A DNA stretch of 64,000 nucleotides, taken from NCBI RefSeq assembly GCF_038502225.1, contig NC_091346.1, forward strand, positions 11,534,365 to 11,598,364, given 5' to 3'. The DNA is from Cherax quadricarinatus (Eukaryota > Arthropoda > Malacostraca > Decapoda > Parastacidae). The position numbers and the translations under genes are program-made. Below, piece after piece: positions 18,801 through 32,300 of the stretch (its first letter is position 1; the number at the start of each line of letters is the position of its first letter). A model generated the notes under the pieces. It searched no databases and had not been told where the DNA came from. It saw only the letters and a list, made by a program, of their open reading frames with translations.

Positions 18801-20036
18801 TCAATGTGTGAGGTGAGTGCTCCAGTGTGATGCAGTTCAGATGGGCTTGTGAGGTCTCTAGGGAGACCTAATTATATGGTCACACCTGCCTTAGCAAATG
18901 TCAGCTAGTCACGCCAACGTCTGAGGTCTTTTGTTCTTGACGGCGTCAGACCTCGGCGTCAGGTCGATCGAGCTACGGGACACATGAACCTTACAATAGA
19001 CATGAATATTAATGGTAATACCAGACACATGAAAACGTCTAACTAGATACATAGGTTAGGTTAATGTGATAATTAATTCCAATTATATTTCACTTTAAAA
19101 TACTATAAATTGATAATTCACATTAAACTACGAGAGTAATTAATATTACTAAAGACTACAGGATAATTCAGTGGGTTTAGCACAGCATGACTTATGAAAT
19201 CGTTCTTACACGACAGTAAACGAATCAGGGAACAGATGAGGTTGAACCCAGGGCGAACCCTTCCCGTTCTGGGAGTTTGATAAGTACACATTGTATTTAT
19301 AAGAATGCCGGGAGGAACGATTAACCTCTATGACAATAAAAATTATCACAGAATATAATAATAATTATTATTATCTATTATTATTTTTTAAAGGAGTGGA
19401 AGGCCGATAACATCAAAACTTGTTCTGTTTTCTAACGAATCTTAACTAACCAGATTAACATCTATAAAATCATGATAATTATAATCTATTCATTGCACTA
19501 TGGATATTCACTTAGTATCTTGCTTTAAAACCATCAATATTCCTTAAGTCTCTAGTTTAACAGATTTTATAGTAAGTTTTAGTCATCTTAGTATTCGCCA
19601 GATCAGATAAATCACGGTATAAACTGGCTACCAACAGCTCAGTATTCACCCTGGTGTCTGAGGCAGATGTTGACACTGTAGAAAATTATGGAACTATTGA
19701 TTAATTGTTCGTGATGCTTCCAAGTGGAGTCGAAGTCGGTGAAGATGATATTCCTTCCATATGAGTTCGGAAATGTTTTAACGAGTTTTAAACATGTCAG
19801 ATTCCGACACAAATTTATCTTATAAGTTCATCTGTCCTCCGAGTATTTAAGTAAATTCTTCACATACTGCTTGTAGCTTATTTCTAAGTTATGTTAGGCT
19901 AAGTTGTCCTCTACCCATAAATATATAGAATTATATAGCATATAACAACGGAAAACTTATAAATATAAGAGTTTTGCTGCAGCGCGAGCAGAAAGTGAAC
20001 ATCCACTGGGCAAAACCGTCACAATTCAACAGTTAA
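18801..20036. other. AT-rich DNA without recognisable gene
   Basis: No ORF over about 60 codons, no RNA gene and no transposon domain seen. It contains short AT-rich simple stretches near 19350-19390. It could be intergenic or intronic. Confidence 0.6.
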
Positions 20037-20347
20037 TAATAATAATAATAATAATAATATCTTTATTTGCTACAAGTACATGTACAAGGTATACAGGCCA
20101 TAGCTGACATCAGTGACATACTACTGTATAGAAAGCCCCTTGTTATGCTGAGCATTTCCCTCAAATTAGGTCAGTGTCCCAGGATGCGACCCACACCAGT
20201 CGACTAACACCCAGGTACCCATTTTACTGATGGGTGAACATAGACAACAGGTGTAAAGAAACATGCCCAATGTTTCTTCCCTCGATGGGAATCGAACCCA
20301 AACACTTGCCGTGTGAAGCGAGAGCTTTAGCCACCTGGTCACCAGAC
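20037..20347 (-). mobile_element. tRNA-derived SINE, nearly complete
   Basis: Minus strand: tRNA-like head with a box A region (GGTGGCTAAAGCTCTCGC) and box B GGGTTCGATTCCC near 20285-20300, then the core AGGTACCTGGGTGTTAGTCG, the tail CAGCATAACAAGGGGCTTTC and a (TTA)n end at 20037-20060. It would be transcribed by polymerase III and mobilised by a partner LINE. Confidence 0.88.
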
Positions 20348-20704
20348 CCTTCAAATAATTACCAATTTGATAGTTTTACGAGAGTGATGTGAAGTGTCTG
20401 GTTAAGAGAACATTCTGGCTCACTACTGACATGATTCCCAACAAATTCTTATTATTTACGCTCGGCTCTTCATATTTTTTTATTTTAACTATTTATTATA
20501 CAGTTTTGATTGATAACTATAAATAAACATAATTAAGAATGGTTGGAGGGATAAACCAATTTGAAAGATTACTGATCAATGAAATAAATATATTTACGAG
20601 TCCAAGTACATAAATTAGGTATGATTAGGCTCGTACTAACTTAAATAACAGAATGATAGTCAATTTTATCAATCAGTACATTTTAATTTGATCTCTCTTG
20701 ATAG
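20348..20704. other. AT-rich spacer, no gene seen
   Basis: About 357 bp of AT-rich sequence with no open frame or motif I recognise. Confidence 0.6.
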
Positions 20705-21216
20705 GCAAGCACCTGTGTCTGGTTGTCATGACAACCTAACGCAATCAGACACACATGTCTGGTTGTCATGACAACCTAATACAGACAAGCACCTGTGTCT
20801 GGTTGTCATGACAACCTATTACAGACAAGCGCCTGTGTCTGGTTGTCATGACAACCTATTACAGACAAGCGCCTGTGTCTGGTTGTCATGACAACCTATT
20901 ACAGACAAGCGCCTGTGTCTGGTTGTCATGACAACCTATTACAGACAAGCGCCTGTGTCTGGTTGTCATGACAACCTATTACAGACAAGCGCCTGTGTCT
21001 GGTTGTCATGACAATCTATTACAGACAAGCGCCTGTGTCTGGTTGTCATGACAACCTATTACAGACAAGCGCCTGTGTCTGGTTGTCATGACAACCTATT
21101 ACAGACAAGCGCCTGTGTCTGGTTGTCATGACAATCTATTACAGACAAGCGCCTGTGTCTGGTTGTCATGACAACCTATTACAGACAAGCGCCTGTGTCT
21201 GGTTGTCATGACAACC
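20705..21216. repeat. 40-bp minisatellite, 13 units, each with a 16-bp perfect palindrome
   Basis: GGTTGTCATGACAACC starts at 20721 and then every 40 bp to 21201. The 16-mer is its own reverse complement. The two copies at 21001 and 21121 carry a C-to-T change. The remaining 24 bp (TATTACAGACAAGCGCCTGT plus CT) are almost constant after the first three units. Confidence 0.95.
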
Positions 21217-21520
21217 AGAAAACTCCCGCAACATGTAGATACACAGGCAAAACAACAACATTAACATTATATTATTACTAAAAGAAATATAATCACAGCT
21301 ACATGATTCATAATTGTTTACAAATTAAATCTATATTATCAATTTCTATATAATTCCCTTCAACACTTGAAGTAAAATTTAATATTATTTTATGTAAACT
21401 AACGATAATAAGGGGAAAAATTCTATAGACATTATTAAGAAAATAACCGGGCAAACATGTCGAAATTTTTTTCAATAAATTCTTCAGTTTGGCCTCCACA
21501 CAATGGTACTTCAGATCTTG
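21217..21520. other. AT-rich spacer between two minisatellites
   Basis: About 300 bp with no motif recognised; a 63-codon minus-strand frame here has no features of a gene. Confidence 0.6.
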
Positions 21521-23180
21521 AGGTAAATGAGAAGCATCAGTTGTAAATGAGAAACATCAGATGTAAATGAGAGACATCAGTTGTAAATGAGAAACATCAG
21601 TTGTAAATGAGAAACATCAGTTGTAAATGAGAAACATCAGATGTAAATGAGAAACGTCAGTTGTAAATGAGAAACATCAGTTGTAAATGAGAAACATCAG
21701 ATATAAATGAGAAACATCAGTTGTAAATGAGAAACATCAGTTGTAAATGAGAAACATCAGTTGTAAATGAGAAACATCAGTTGTAAATGAGAAACATCAG
21801 TTGTAAATGAGAAACATCAGTTGTAAATGAGAAACATCAGTTGTAAATGAGAATCATCAGTTGTAAATGAGAAACATCAGTTGTAAATGAGAAACATCAG
21901 TTGTAAATGAGAAACATCGGTTGTAAATGAGAAACATCGGTTGTAAATGAGAAACATCAGTTGTAAATGAGAAGCATCAGTTGTAAATGAGAAGCATCAG
22001 TTGTAAATGAGAAACATCAGTTGTAAATGAGAAACATCAGTTGTAAATGAGAAACATCAGTTGTAAATGAGAAGCATCAGTTGTAAATGAGAAACATCAG
22101 TTGTAAATGAGAAGCATCAGTTGTAAATGAGAAACATCAGTTGTAAATGAGAAGCATCAGTTGTAAATGAGAAACATCAGTTGTAAATGAGAAGCATCAG
22201 TTGTAAATGAGAAACATCAGTTGTAAATGAGAAGCATCAGTTGTAAATGAGAAACATCAGTTGTAAATGAGAAGTATCAGTTGTAAAGGAGTAGCATCAG
22301 TTGTAAATGAGAAACATCAGTTGTAAATGAGAAGCATCAGTTGTAAATGAGAAGTATCAGTTGTAAAGGAGTAGCATCAGTTGTAAATGAGAAACATCAG
22401 TTGTAAATGAGAATCATCAGTTGTAAATGAGAATCATCAGTTGTAAATGAGAAACATCAGTTGTAAATGAGAAGCATCAGTTGTAAATGAGAAACATCAG
22501 TTGTAAATGAGAAGTATCAGTTGTAAAGGAGTAGCATCAGTTGTAAATGAAAAACATCGGTTGTAAATGAGAATCATCAGTTGTAAATGAGAAGTATCAG
22601 TTGTAAAGGAGTAGCATCAGTTGTAAATGAGAAACATCGGTTGTAAATGAGAATCATCAGTTGTAAATGAGAAGTATCAGTTGTAAAGGAGTAGCATCAG
22701 TTGTAAATGAAAAACATCGGTTGTAAATGAGAATCATCAGTTGTAAATGAGAAGTATCAGTTGTAAAGGAGTAGCATCAGTTGTAAATGAGAAACATCAG
22801 TTGTAAATGAGAATCATCAGTTGTAAATGAGAAACATCAGTTGTAAATGAGAAGCATCAGTTGTAAATGAGAAACATCAGTTGTAAATGAGAAGTATCAG
22901 TTGTAAAGGAGTAGCATCAGTTGTAAATGAAAAACATCGGTTGTAAATGAGAATCATCAGTTGTAAATGAGAAGTATCAGTTGTAAAGGAGTAGCATCAG
23001 TTGTAAATGAGAAACATCAGTTGTAAATGAGAAGTATCAGTTGTAAAGGAGTAGCATCAGTTGTAAATGAAAAACATCGGTTGTAAATGAGAATCATCAG
23101 TTGTAAATGAGAATCATCAGTTGTAAATGAGAATCATCAGTTGTAAATGAGAATCATCAGTTGTAAATGAGAAACATCAG
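21521..23180. repeat. 20-bp minisatellite, 83 units with no indels
   Basis: The consensus is ttgtaaatgagaaacatcag. 1660 bp divide into 83 units of exactly 20 bp. Variants differ by one to three substitutions: gaagcatcag, gaatcatcag, gaagtatcag, and ttgtaaagga/gtagcatcag. Between about 22041 and 22260 two variants alternate (40-bp dimers). From 22501 on, a four-unit cycle (80 bp) recurs several times, showing higher-order amplification. Confidence 0.97.
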
Positions 23181-24868
<1,688 letters not shown>

Positions 24869-24869
<1 letters not shown>

Positions 24870-25221
24870 CTAGCCAAGAATTCGAACCCATGTTGTACTG
24901 GCCTGCCTCATGGTAAGCGAGACCCACATGACGCTTTAAACCACAGGACCACCCATCCCTACAAGAATGGCTTAGCCAGCACACAACTACCACTCGTTCG
25001 TTTTTACAATAATATGTAAATACTGCTCGTGAGGCTAGTACACCAAACAGGGATGAGAATGAAATTAGCTTAGAAGCTTCCACACCTCCATATGCCCTCG
25101 GGTGGCGGCCCAACAACTAGCTCTGTGCTGGCTGCACCATTCTTGTAGGGTTGGGTGGTCCTTTGGTTCTCGCTTACCATGAGGCAGGTCAGTACAACAT
25201 GGGTTCGAATCCTTGGCTAGC
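24869..25221. repeat. Inverted pair of tRNA-like SINE heads
   Basis: 24869-24969 (minus) and about 25136-25221 (plus) are inverted copies. Each reads, in its own direction, GGGTGGTCCT..., TCTCGCTTACCATGAGGCAG, and box B GGGTTCGAAT, ending TTGGCTAGC. The left copy has about 15 extra bases (GTTTAAAGCG region). (TA)n runs lie outside both copies. The spacer holds about 165 bp of unrelated sequence. Confidence 0.75.
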
Positions 25222-25262
25222 AGTGTTGTTATTGATCAATACCAGTCGTTCGTGGTTAAAAT

Positions 25263-25282
25263 AATATATATATATCTATATC

Positions 25283-25365
<83 letters not shown>
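25263..25365. repeat. (TA)n followed by (TG)n microsatellite
   Basis: TA dinucleotides to 25349, then eight TG units to 25365. Confidence 0.95.
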
Positions 25366-25469
25366 CGTGAGGAATATGTAAAACTGGTCAATTAGCAAGA
25401 ACTCATTTAAAATTAAGTCCTTTCTGAAATTTTCTTTTATGCGTTTAAAGATATATTTTTTTTTCATTA

Positions 25470-25748
25470 ATGTTAATGTAAAAAATTTTAATTTTGCACC
25501 AAAAAATCTTAGAAAACTTACCTAACCTTATTATAACAAGAGCAATTTATTTTAACCTAACCCAACTAAATATATTTTAGATTTGTTTACAGTAATTTAA
25601 TACTAAACAAACACAGTGAAATATATTTATTTCGTTAAGTTCAGAATGATTTTGGAGAAATTATTGCATACACAAATTTTCACTTGTCCTATATGGCAAG
25701 ATGAACGTTGCTATTTAAGCCAAGATCGCAAGTTCTGCCTATTCGGCA

Positions 25749-25829
<81 letters not shown>

Positions 25830-26155
25830 TATATATATATTAACGTAAAAATTAATATTTTTGTACCAAAAGAACCTTAGAAAACTTACTTAACCTTATT
25901 ATAACAAGTGCAATTAAATTTTGCCTAATCCAACTAAATATACTTTAGGTAAGTTTACAATAATTTAATAATAAACACATTGAAATATTTTTTTTTTTCG
26001 TTAGGCTCAGAATGATTTTTGAGAAATTATTGCATACACAAATTTATGGATGCTTTATTTGGCCAGAAGTGCGTTGAAATTTAAAAAAAAATCGCAAGTT
26101 TTACATATAGCATTGCTATTCGCTCTTCTTGCCAAATAAGGCAAGCTAAAATTTA
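25470..26155. repeat. Direct duplicate of a 290-bp AT-rich dispersed repeat around a (TA)n run
   Basis: Blocks at about 25470-25750 and 25845-26155 match: CTTAGAAAACTTAC, AACCTTATTATAACAAG, CAACTAAATATA, TCAGAATGATTTT, GAGAAATTATTGCATACACA, and ATCGCAAGTT. The 25751-25840 (TA)n lies between them. The copies are diverged, so they are probably independent insertions of one family. No coding sequence. Confidence 0.75.
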
Positions 26156-27395
26156 ACATAACTGTGAGCCTGGTTTTGGTGAGAGCTATGATGTTTGGTA
26201 ATGCCTCCGATTCTTTAGTACCACTCCTCCCACATATTCATTATTCCATCAGCATTGGTGTACCATACATTCAGTTTCCTCTCCAACACTATGTTCTGGG
26301 GATTCTGTGGGGGTGGGGGACCCGGCAGTGTGCTATGGGATTCTACAGTGTAGTGTAGGGTGGAGGCTGTAAGTGTGGATTCTGGTTTGTGTTGGGATAG
26401 CATTTTTGGCTGTGGGATTCTGAGGGTGATTGTGTGTGTGCTTGCACTTGCTGCTCTGCCTGGCTCTAGTTGTCCTCTGCTGGCTCTGTCCTTGTCTCCC
26501 TTCCTAGCCACTTTCATTTCTGTCTTCGCTCTCAGCTGATGTCGTTCTGGTCTTGTTCTGTCGCTGGCTATGAACACCCTCTGGTATGTTAAGGATTCCT
26601 CCGGCTGTGGTTTCTCTTGCTGGATCCTGTTCCGCACCATTTCTCTTGAAAATCAGTCTGACCAGCCGATTTCTTCCCTTCAAGTACTCCCCTATTCTCT
26701 GGAAATTACCTGTCTCAGTCATGTCCTCCTCACCTGTTTCTTTGATGTTATCAATATCCAGTTTTTCTTTCTGATGTCTTTCATTATATCTCCTCCCTTT
26801 GCTCTCCTGAAGACCATGAATAAACACTGACTTCTCCCTCTCCTACTCTCATTGCATTTCCCTCTGTCTGTGTCTCATTTGGACATAGCCAGTGTCTCCC
26901 TTATTTTTTCCTGTAACTCTTGGTGGCTTGGTTGTGCCTCTGCATGGAACCTGTCACCTTCTCTACTTTTTCCCCATCACTTACTGCTTTCCCTGCTCCT
27001 AACAGCTCTCCCCCTACATTTATTAGCCTTGCTTTGTGGACTGATAGGACCTTAGCATAAGTCTTGTTTCCTTCCTTTCTGTTGGGCTCCCTGTTAAAGA
27101 CCAGTGTACCTGCTTCAGATGCCATGTCTGCTCTGGGCAATAGCTTCACAGTTTGTTTCAGAATATATACCTCATATTCTAGGGCCCATATTCTGGCTTC
27201 TGTGGCTTCAGCCTGTGACTCCCATTTCTTCTTCTCTGCCTCCATACTCTTCTCCATTTTTGCCAAAAGCTCACTTAGTTTGTTCTTCCACTCTTGTTCC
27301 ACTCTTTTACATTGCTCTTCCACCCATTCTTCCATACCAGAACCATCTTCCTCTGATCCCTTGAGCCTTCAACTTCCCCTCTGAGCCCTCATTTT
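26156..27395 (-). pseudogene. Non-LTR retrotransposon ORF1 and first codons of the endonuclease, decayed
   Basis: On the minus strand the N-terminal part (27335-26901) is a coiled coil (MEEWVEEQCKRVEQEWKNKL...). It is followed, in shifted frames, by an RNA-binding-like part (ETGNFQRIGEYLKGRNRLV) and a Thr/Pro-rich tail. Near 26215-26270 a frame reads NVWYTNADGIMNMWEEW, which is the opening of an APE endonuclease (the Y-T-N-A-D-G motif). The element ends there at about 26156. At least two frameshifts and a TAA after the motif. I cannot place it in a family with confidence; CR1/L2 or RTE-like are possible. Confidence 0.6.
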
Positions 27396-27412
27396 TAATG
27401 GGTTTAGGTTAT

Positions 27413-27655
27413 GTAGTGTGTGTGTGTGTGTGTGTGTTTGTGTGCATGTTGTGTGTGTGTGTGTTGTTTGTGTGTGTTGTGTGTGTGTTGTGTGTTGTGT
27501 GTTGTGTGTGTGTGTGTGTGTGTGTGTCAGAAAGAGAGTGGTAGAGAGAGATAGGTGGAGAAAAAGGGAGAGGTAGGGAGAAAGAGGGGCAGAGGAAAAG
27601 AGAGATAGGTGGAAAGAGGGATAGAGGAAGAGAGAGAAGGAGAGGGGGGGAGGAA
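27413..27655. repeat. (TG)n microsatellite and adjoining GA-rich purine tract
   Basis: 27413-27528 is imperfect (TG)n; 27531-27650 is nearly pure purine (GA/GGA). Together they give a sharp strand asymmetry and could adopt Z-DNA or triplex forms. Confidence 0.9.
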
Positions 27656-28095
27656 ATACTGTGTGGGGGTTCATAAAGAAATATTAGAGTAAGAAATACA
27701 CACATTGATGTCTTGAAGGTGTATAATTAAGACCCTTGAGAATTACCCAGGCCTGCCTGTCAAGTCTAGTCTATGCCTAACGTGGAACTGAGGGAAGGCC
27801 TCTAGCTGGTGGCTCTCAAGGGAGGGGTCTCATGACGTCACAGCTAGAAAGGAGCTTATCTATAAAGTAGCTGGGATTATCTAAGTATACTACACAAGTA
27901 CACAGTAACACTACTGACAACTCAGCGATGCTAACGTATGGTGTCACAACATACAGATAGACCATAGGCATTATGGCTCTGGGCTGATTCTATACAATAT
28001 CAATGTACACAACAATTGAACATAAGGAAATATACATAAGGATGATTACTGACTGTAATGCACTACAAATTTTGATGTATCACAAATCATTGTAA
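27656..28095. other. Spacer without recognised feature
   Basis: About 440 bp. I see no coding sequence, RNA or repeat with a second copy in the window. Confidence 0.5.
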
Positions 28096-28571
28096 ATGAT
28101 AGAATCAATGGTCCTTCATCTTTATTCCCTCGAATGCAGGCGAGAGAGATACATGATAATATACACTTGGAAGGTCCTGGAGGGACTGGCACCAAACCTG
28201 CACACAAAAATCACTCCCTATGGAAGCAAAAGACTCGGCAGGAGATGCAACATTCCCCCAGTGAATAGCAGGGGCACCATGAGTACACTGAGAGACAACA
28301 CAATAAGTGTCTGGAGTCCAAGACTGCTCAATTGCCTCCCAGCATGCATAAAGGGGATTATCAATAGACCCCTGGCTGTATTCAAAAAGGCACTGGACAG
28401 GCACCGAGAGTCAGTACCTGACCAACCGGGCTGTGGTTCATATGTCAGCTTGCATGCAGCCAGCAATAACAGCTTGGTTGATCAGACCCTGCTCCACCAT
28501 GAGGCCTTGTCTCAGACCGGGCCGCGGGGGCGTTGACCCCCGAAACCCTCTCCAGGTAAACTCCAGGTAAA
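28096..28571 (+). pseudogene. CR1-like ORF2 C-terminus and 3' end, 5'-truncated copy
   Basis: Encodes LYSLECRRERYMIIYTWKVL, LHTKITPYGSKRLGRRCNIP, STLRDNTISVWSPRLLNCLP, FKKALDRHRESVPDQPGC, closely matching the end of the element at 29371-33590. It stops at CCGCGGGGGCGTTGACCCCC and a tail of two CTCCAGGTAAA units. Truncation at the 5' side is the usual outcome of target-primed reverse transcription. Confidence 0.85.
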
Positions 28572-28761
28572 CATATAAACAAAAGAGATCAACAAAGGGA
28601 AAAAGAACATTCTGTATTCATGTGATCTATGGATTCTGAAGAAGTATATATACAAAGAAGAAATTGTTTAACAGAAAAGGCAGACTTGGTACACACAAGT
28701 CTTTTACTGTTAATTTTCAGAATTCAAAGAGAACGTGAACACACACAAACTGAACATCTCA

Positions 28762-29370
28762 TCATCTCGGGACGGGGGGGTCAAGTTCTGTTTCAATGGC
28801 TAACACATGCCATAGCTGAGGAGGATCTGAATTGGCATTTACAACTGAAACTTGAGGATTTCTCAATACTTGTCGTGCATTTAAGGAATAATGACAATCA
28901 GATTGTTCACCTGTCTGGTTGTTAAAGGTAGAGGGTACTGAGTCATACACAAATAACCTGCACATAAAAGAGAGAAGCTTACGACGACGTTTCGGTCCAA
29001 CTTGGTACTGAGTCAGGTACTGAGTCAGGAGGATTGTCAGAGTCTGTCACAGTTGTCTGAATGTCATGAACCTCGTCATCATCACATACGAGCTTCATAT
29101 GATCTAAATGTGATTCTATATACTGACTAGTATTAATTTCTCTAACTTTATACTAATTGCCACTGACATGTTCAACTACTCAATAAGGACCAACAAACTT
29201 TTGATGAAGCTTAGGCATTGCAGATGTTTCATTCAAGTTAATCAGCATAACTCTCGAACCTACTTAAATTTTGGTTGACTTTGCTCGAGTATTAGTGGTT
29301 TTTAAGTTCTGCTGTTGATTTATGAAGTGTTTCTCGAATTCCTCTGAAGGCACCTCAAGCTAACCTGGTA
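28762..29370 (-). pseudogene. gypsy-1 integrase C-terminal domain and pol end
   Basis: On the minus strand: EEFEKHFINQQQNLKTTNTR, VGSRVMLINLNETSAMPKLH, QKFVGPY, VVEHVSGN, INTSQYIESHLDHMKLV, matching the SH3-like C-terminal domain that binds DNA in gypsy integrases. Stops occur (for example after the QQQNLK...AKSTKI block). A 59-bp ribozyme-tail insertion lies at 28945-29003. Continues from the part at 33590-33646 across a CR1-like insertion. Confidence 0.75.
28934..29014 (-). repeat. 59-bp insertion of a hammerhead-repeat 3' end with 11-bp target duplication
   Basis: GGTACTGAGTC at 28934-28944 and 29004-29014 flanks 28945-29003. The minus-strand insert begins AAGTTGGACCGAAACGTCGT, i.e. at the 3' strand of a stem II, then GAAAC, then a tail. 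It is therefore a copy truncated inside a hammerhead-like motif. A third GGTACTGAGTC at 29016-29026 shows a small tandem repeat in the target. Confidence 0.7.
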
Positions 29371-29375
29371 TGAGT

Positions 29376-32300
29376 TTACTTGGAGTTTACCTGGAGAGAG
29401 TTCCGGGGGTCAACGCCCTCACGGCCCGATCTGTGACCAGGCCTCCTGATCAACCAGGCTGTTACTGCTGGCTGCACGAAACCATCGTACGAGCCACAGC
29501 CCGGCTGGTCAGGAACCGACTTTAGGTGCTTGTCCAGTGCCAGCTTGAAGACTGCCAGGGGTCTGTTGGTAATCCCCCTTATGTATGCTGGGAGGCAGTT
29601 GAACAGTCTCGGGCCCCTGACACTTATTGTATGGTCTCTTAACGTGCTAGTGACACCCCTGCTTTTCATGGGGGGGATGTTGCATCGTCTGCCAAGTCTT
29701 TTGCTTTCATAGTGAGTGATTTTCGTGTGCAAGTTCGGAACTAGTCCCTCTAGGATTTTCCAGGTGTATATAATCATGTATCTCTCCCGCCTGCGTTCCA
29801 GGGAATACAGGTTTAGGAACCTCAAGCGCTCCCAGTAATTGAGGTGTTTTATCTCCGTTATGCGCGCCGTGAAGGTTCTCTGTACATTTTCTAGGTCAGC
29901 AATTTCACCTGCCTTGAAAGGTGCTGTTAGTGTGCAGCAATATTCCAGCCTAGATAGAACAAGTGACCTGAAGAGTGTCATCATGGGCTTGGCCTCCCTA
30001 GTTTTGAAGGTTCTCATTATCCATCCTGTCATTTTTCTAGCAGATGCGATTGATACAATGTTATGGTCCTTGAAGGTGAGATCCTCCGACATGATCACTC
30101 CCAGGTCTTTGACGTTGGTGTTTCGCTCTATTTTGTGGCCAGAATTTGTTTTGTACTCTGATGAAGATTTAATTTCCTCGTGTTTACCATATCTGAGTAA
30201 TTGAAAATTCTCATCGTTGAACTTCATATTGTTTTCTGCAGCCCACTGAAAGATTTGGTTGATGTCCGCCTGGAGCCTTGCAGTGTCTGCAATGGAAGAC
30301 ACTGTCATGCAGATTCGGGTGTCATCTGCAAAGGAAGACACCGTGCTGTGGCTGACATCCTTGTCTATGTCGGATATGAGGATGAGGAACAAGATGGGAG
30401 CGAGTACTGTGCCTTGTGGAACAGAGCTTTTCACCGTAGCTGCCTCGGACTTTACTCTGTTGACGACTACTCTCTGTGTTCTGTTAGTGAGGAAATTATA
30501 GATCCATCGACCGACTTTTCCTGTTATTCCTTTAGCAAGCATTTTGTGCGCTATTACACCATGGTCACACTTGTCGAAGGCTTTTGCAAAGTCTGTACAT
30601 ATTACATCTGCATTCTTTTTGTCTTCTAGTGCATCTAGGACCTTGCCGTAGTGATCCAATAGTTGAGACAGACAGGAGCGACCTGTTCTAAACCCATGTT
30701 GCCCTGGGTTGTGTAACTGATGGGTTTCTAGATGGGTGGTGATCTTGCTTCTTAGGACCCATTCAAAGATTTTTATGATATGGGATGTTAGTGCTATCGG
30801 TCTGTAGTTCTTTGCTGTTGCTTTACTGCCCCCTTTGTGGAGTGGGGCTATGTCTGTTGTTTTTAGTAACTGTGGGACTACCCCCGTGTCCATGCTCCCT
30901 CTCCATAGGATGGAAAAGGCTCGTGATAGGGGCTTCTTGCATGAACACTGAGTTCCATGAGTCTGACCCTGGGGCAGAGTGCATGGGCATGTCATTTATC
31001 GCCTGTTCGAAGTCATTTGGCGTCAGGATAACATCGGATAGGCTTGTGTTAACCAAATTCTGTGGCTCTCTCATAAAAAATTCATTTTGATCTTCGACTC
31101 TCAGTCTGGTTAGCGGCTTGCTAAAAACTGAGTCATATTGGGACTTGAGTAGCTCACTCATTTCCTTGCTGTCATCTGTGTAGGACCCATCTTGTTTAAG
31201 TAGGGGCCCAATACTAGACGTTGTTCTCGACTTTGATTTGGCACAGGAGAAGAAATACTTTGGGTTTCTTTCGATTTCATTTATGGCTTTTAGTTCTTCC
31301 CGCGATTCCTGACTCCTATAAGATTCATTTAGCTTAAGTTCGATGCTTGCTATTTCTCTGACCAGTGTCTCCCTACGCATTTCAGATATATTGGCCTCTT
31401 TTAGCCGCTCTGTTATTCTTTTCCGTCGCCTGTAAAGGGAGCACCTGTCTCTTTCTATTTTACATCTACTCCTCCTTTTTCTTAGAGGAATAAGCCTTGT
31501 GCGTACATCGAGTGCCACCAAGTTAATCTGTTCTAGGCATAAGTTGGGGTCTGTGTTGCTTAGTATATCTTCCCAGCTTATATCGGTTAGGACTTGGTTT
31601 ACTTGGTCCCACTTTATGTTTTTGTTATTGAAGTTGAATTTGGTGAATGCTCCCTCGTGACTAATCTCATTATGTCGGTCTGGGGCTCCACGCATTCATG
31701 TCTGAACCTCAATTATGTTGTGATCTGAGTATATTGTTTTTGATATGGTGACATTTCTTATCAGATCATCATTGTTAGTGAAGATGAGGTCTAGTGTATT
31801 CTCCAGTCTAGTAGGCTCTATTATTTGCTGGTTTAAATTGAATTTTGTGCAGAGATTTAAAAGCTCGTGTGAGTGTGAGTTTTCATCAGAGCTGCCTCCT
31901 GGTGTTATTACTGCAACAATATTATTTGCTATATTCCTCCATTTTAGGTGCCTTAAGTTGAAATCCCCCAGGAGCAAGATGTTGGGTGCAGGAGCTGGAA
32001 GATTTTCCAGACAGTGGTCAATTTTTAACAGCTGTTCCTGGAATTGCTGGGATGTTGCATCCGGAGGCTTGTAGACTACCAAAATGACTAGGTTTTGGTT
32101 CTCGACCTTTACTGCTAAAACTTCCACTACATCATTTGAGGCATTAAGCAGTTCTGTGCAAACAAGTGACTCTGCAATGTACAGGCCAACGCCCCCCCCC
32201 TTTTGCCTGTTCACTCTGTCACATCTGTATAGGTTGTAACCTGGGATCCATATTTCGTTGTCCATGTGATCCTTTATGTGGGTCTCAGTGAAAGCCACGA

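Noticed and set aside
20260..20345. tRNA gene (also near 24900, 25180 and 52920)
   Set aside because: Box A/B-like heads are followed by SINE bodies and tails and do not give a clean cloverleaf; they are SINE promoters.
20705..23180. Regular short repeats that could suggest a CRISPR array
   Set aside because: The units are directly tandem with no variable spacers and no cas genes, and the setting is eukaryotic. They are minisatellites.
28985..29003. A working hammerhead at the GAAACGTCGT site
   Set aside because: Only the 3' half is present; the 5' core strand and half of stem II are missing.
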